Positions 62,910 through 64,000 of a stretch of 64,000 nt of DNA are shown here, piece after piece (within the stretch, counting starts at the first letter, position 1; the number at the start of each line of letters is the position of its first letter). Source of the stretch: Leptodactylus fallax (Eukaryota > Chordata > Amphibia > Anura > Leptodactylidae). The stretch spans positions 1 through 64,000 of the forward strand of contig CAMRHE010001097.1 of NCBI GenBank assembly GCA_947044405.1, given 5' to 3'. A program made the translations under genes and the position numbers. The notes beneath the pieces were generated by a model. The model searched no databases, was not told the DNA's origin, and saw only the letters and a program-made list of their open reading frames with translations.

Positions 62910-63508
62910 TTAAAGGGGTTTTCTCATCTCCCTGTCGCTTTGCCTGCTTTCTGTGCTTCTTACTTCCTGTAATCTTCCACAAGCTCGGGGCAGGGCTTTG
63001 ACTGTTTGAAAAAACAGGACACTATAAAGTATCACAATAGTTACAGACTTTGCCTTTACCATGAGAGAGTATTATGATTACTAGAAATCTAATATAAATG
63101 CAGACAATATGCACAGTAAACGTATATTACATTACACAGGTTTGTATAGAACACTTACTATGCTTCTACAGGGAACGGACTCAGTGTTATCTTTGTGTTA
63201 ACGTAGAGAGATAAAATGCAATGTCCAAGCCTTTATCTGCAAACTGCAGTTAGCTGAACTGATTGTCCTGACTTTAGAGATGTAGATAACAGGGAGAGCA
63301 CTCAGCCCCCCCCTGAGAGCAGTGACTCATGTCATCCGTCCTGTGTTAGGTACAGGCCGTGCACCATGGAAACGTTGTGTATGTTAGAATAATCTAACAT
63401 AGCAGCCAAACAAAGCAGCATTGCTAAAGCAATGACTTTAGGAAAACTCTTGAATTTACATAAGATAGCAGTATAGATAGGATCCTTGAGATGGGAATAC
63501 CCCTTTAA
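62910..63508. mobile_element. MITE with TTTAAAGGGG ends, 599 bp
   Basis: TTAA at 62910-62913 and 63505-63508. Inverted ends AAAGGGGTTTTCTCATCTCC and GAGATGGGAATACCCCTTT. It lies about 100 bp after the last visible ADGB exon. Confidence 0.7.
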
Positions 63509-64000
63509 TAACAAAAATGGAAATGAGTAAGTATCTGCCGTCATTGATCTTATTTTAACAGATCCCAACTTTCGCAACCAATGTGTCTTTTTTTTTAACT
63601 GGAAAAAAGTGAGCTTGGAGGGAAGAAAGATCAAAAGAGATGCCCAACAAGTAGAACTCCTGATATTAATCTTTAATTAAACAGTTGGTGAAAATAAAGT
63701 GAGATGTTAGTTTCAGTGATGGAAAGAGCAGCATCTTTCACCTTTTTCCCAACAGAGCGCTTACAGTGTGGTACATAAACTAGTTTAATTGCAATTCCAG
63801 AATGAAAGTATTGGAAGTCAAATTAAACTATATTCTGTATAACATGAAAAAATGTCCTTTACAGTCATCTAAACCTAGGCCTTAGCATACCATTATGAAA
63901 AGTGTGTTTTTACCGGATGCATGGGAACACACTGTACTATAGTATATTTTCCAATAGAATTCCAAAATTATATTGTGATGGGCCTTTGCCTTATTGTTAC
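63509..64000. other. ADGB intron, unassigned, to the window end
   Basis: Nothing recognised. Confidence 0.45.

Noticed and set aside
1..64000. tRNA, rRNA, CRISPR or bacterial-type operon features
   Set aside because: I looked for such patterns and saw none; the window is spliced vertebrate DNA.

Overview
This is a window of vertebrate nuclear DNA, most likely from an anuran amphibian. The evidence is spliced coding exons with GT-AG introns, A+T-rich introns, and a repeat mix that I associate with frogs: Tc1-like transposons, L2- and Jockey-type LINEs, an L1 relic, a piggyBac element with TTAA ends, hAT elements, many long foldback (hairpin) MITEs, and Penelope-type DNA carrying a hammerhead motif. 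The species call is inference from repeat content. No database was searched.

The only host gene I can support is androglobin (ADGB), on the + strand. Twelve coding exons (6064-6135, 6264-6467, 9294-9433, 14710-14796, 19830-20014, 24009-24131, 38015-38109, 39022-39196, 49624-49714, 53958-54099, 58459-58489, 62663-62813) join in one open frame of about 498 codons with no stop. Exons 1-5 of this set encode the calpain-like N-terminal region. The later ones encode the linker that leads toward the permuted globin domain. The first exons of the gene lie left of the window; the globin, IQ and C-terminal exons lie right of it.

Everything else is intron, and much of it is mobile DNA.
0-6 kb: L1 relic, TTAA element, a Penelope-like insertion with a nearly complete hammerhead ribozyme fold, a Tc1 copy and the first foldback hairpin.
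6-17 kb: a long-terminal-inverted-repeat element with a TTAA element nested in it, an alternating array of two hairpin families, a 507-bp hAT element with a perfect 8-bp target duplication, a 318-bp Tc1 MITE, and a second Tc1 copy inverted relative to the first.
17-24 kb: a 5'-truncated Jockey-superfamily LINE with a 622-codon open frame, 72-bp direct repeats bracketing one ADGB exon, and a decayed L2 LINE.
24-38 kb: the largest intron (13.9 kb), with a 1.1-kb inverted-repeat element, a third-lineage Tc1, a Tc1 relic and several nested palindromes.
39-49 kb: a second copy of the 1.1-kb element, a piggyBac element and TTAA elements.
50-64 kb: a truncated Tc1, a periodic repeat block, a 1.58-kb hAT element containing a 31-bp minisatellite, more hairpins, a truncated Tc1 and an L2 3' end.

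Two observations stand out. One is the hammerhead ribozyme motif inside the Penelope-like insertion near 2.7 kb. The other is a palindromic cargo, with flanking CACGTG / TGACGTCA sites and a minisatellite, that recurs inside elements with unrelated terminal repeats, which suggests module exchange between transposon families.
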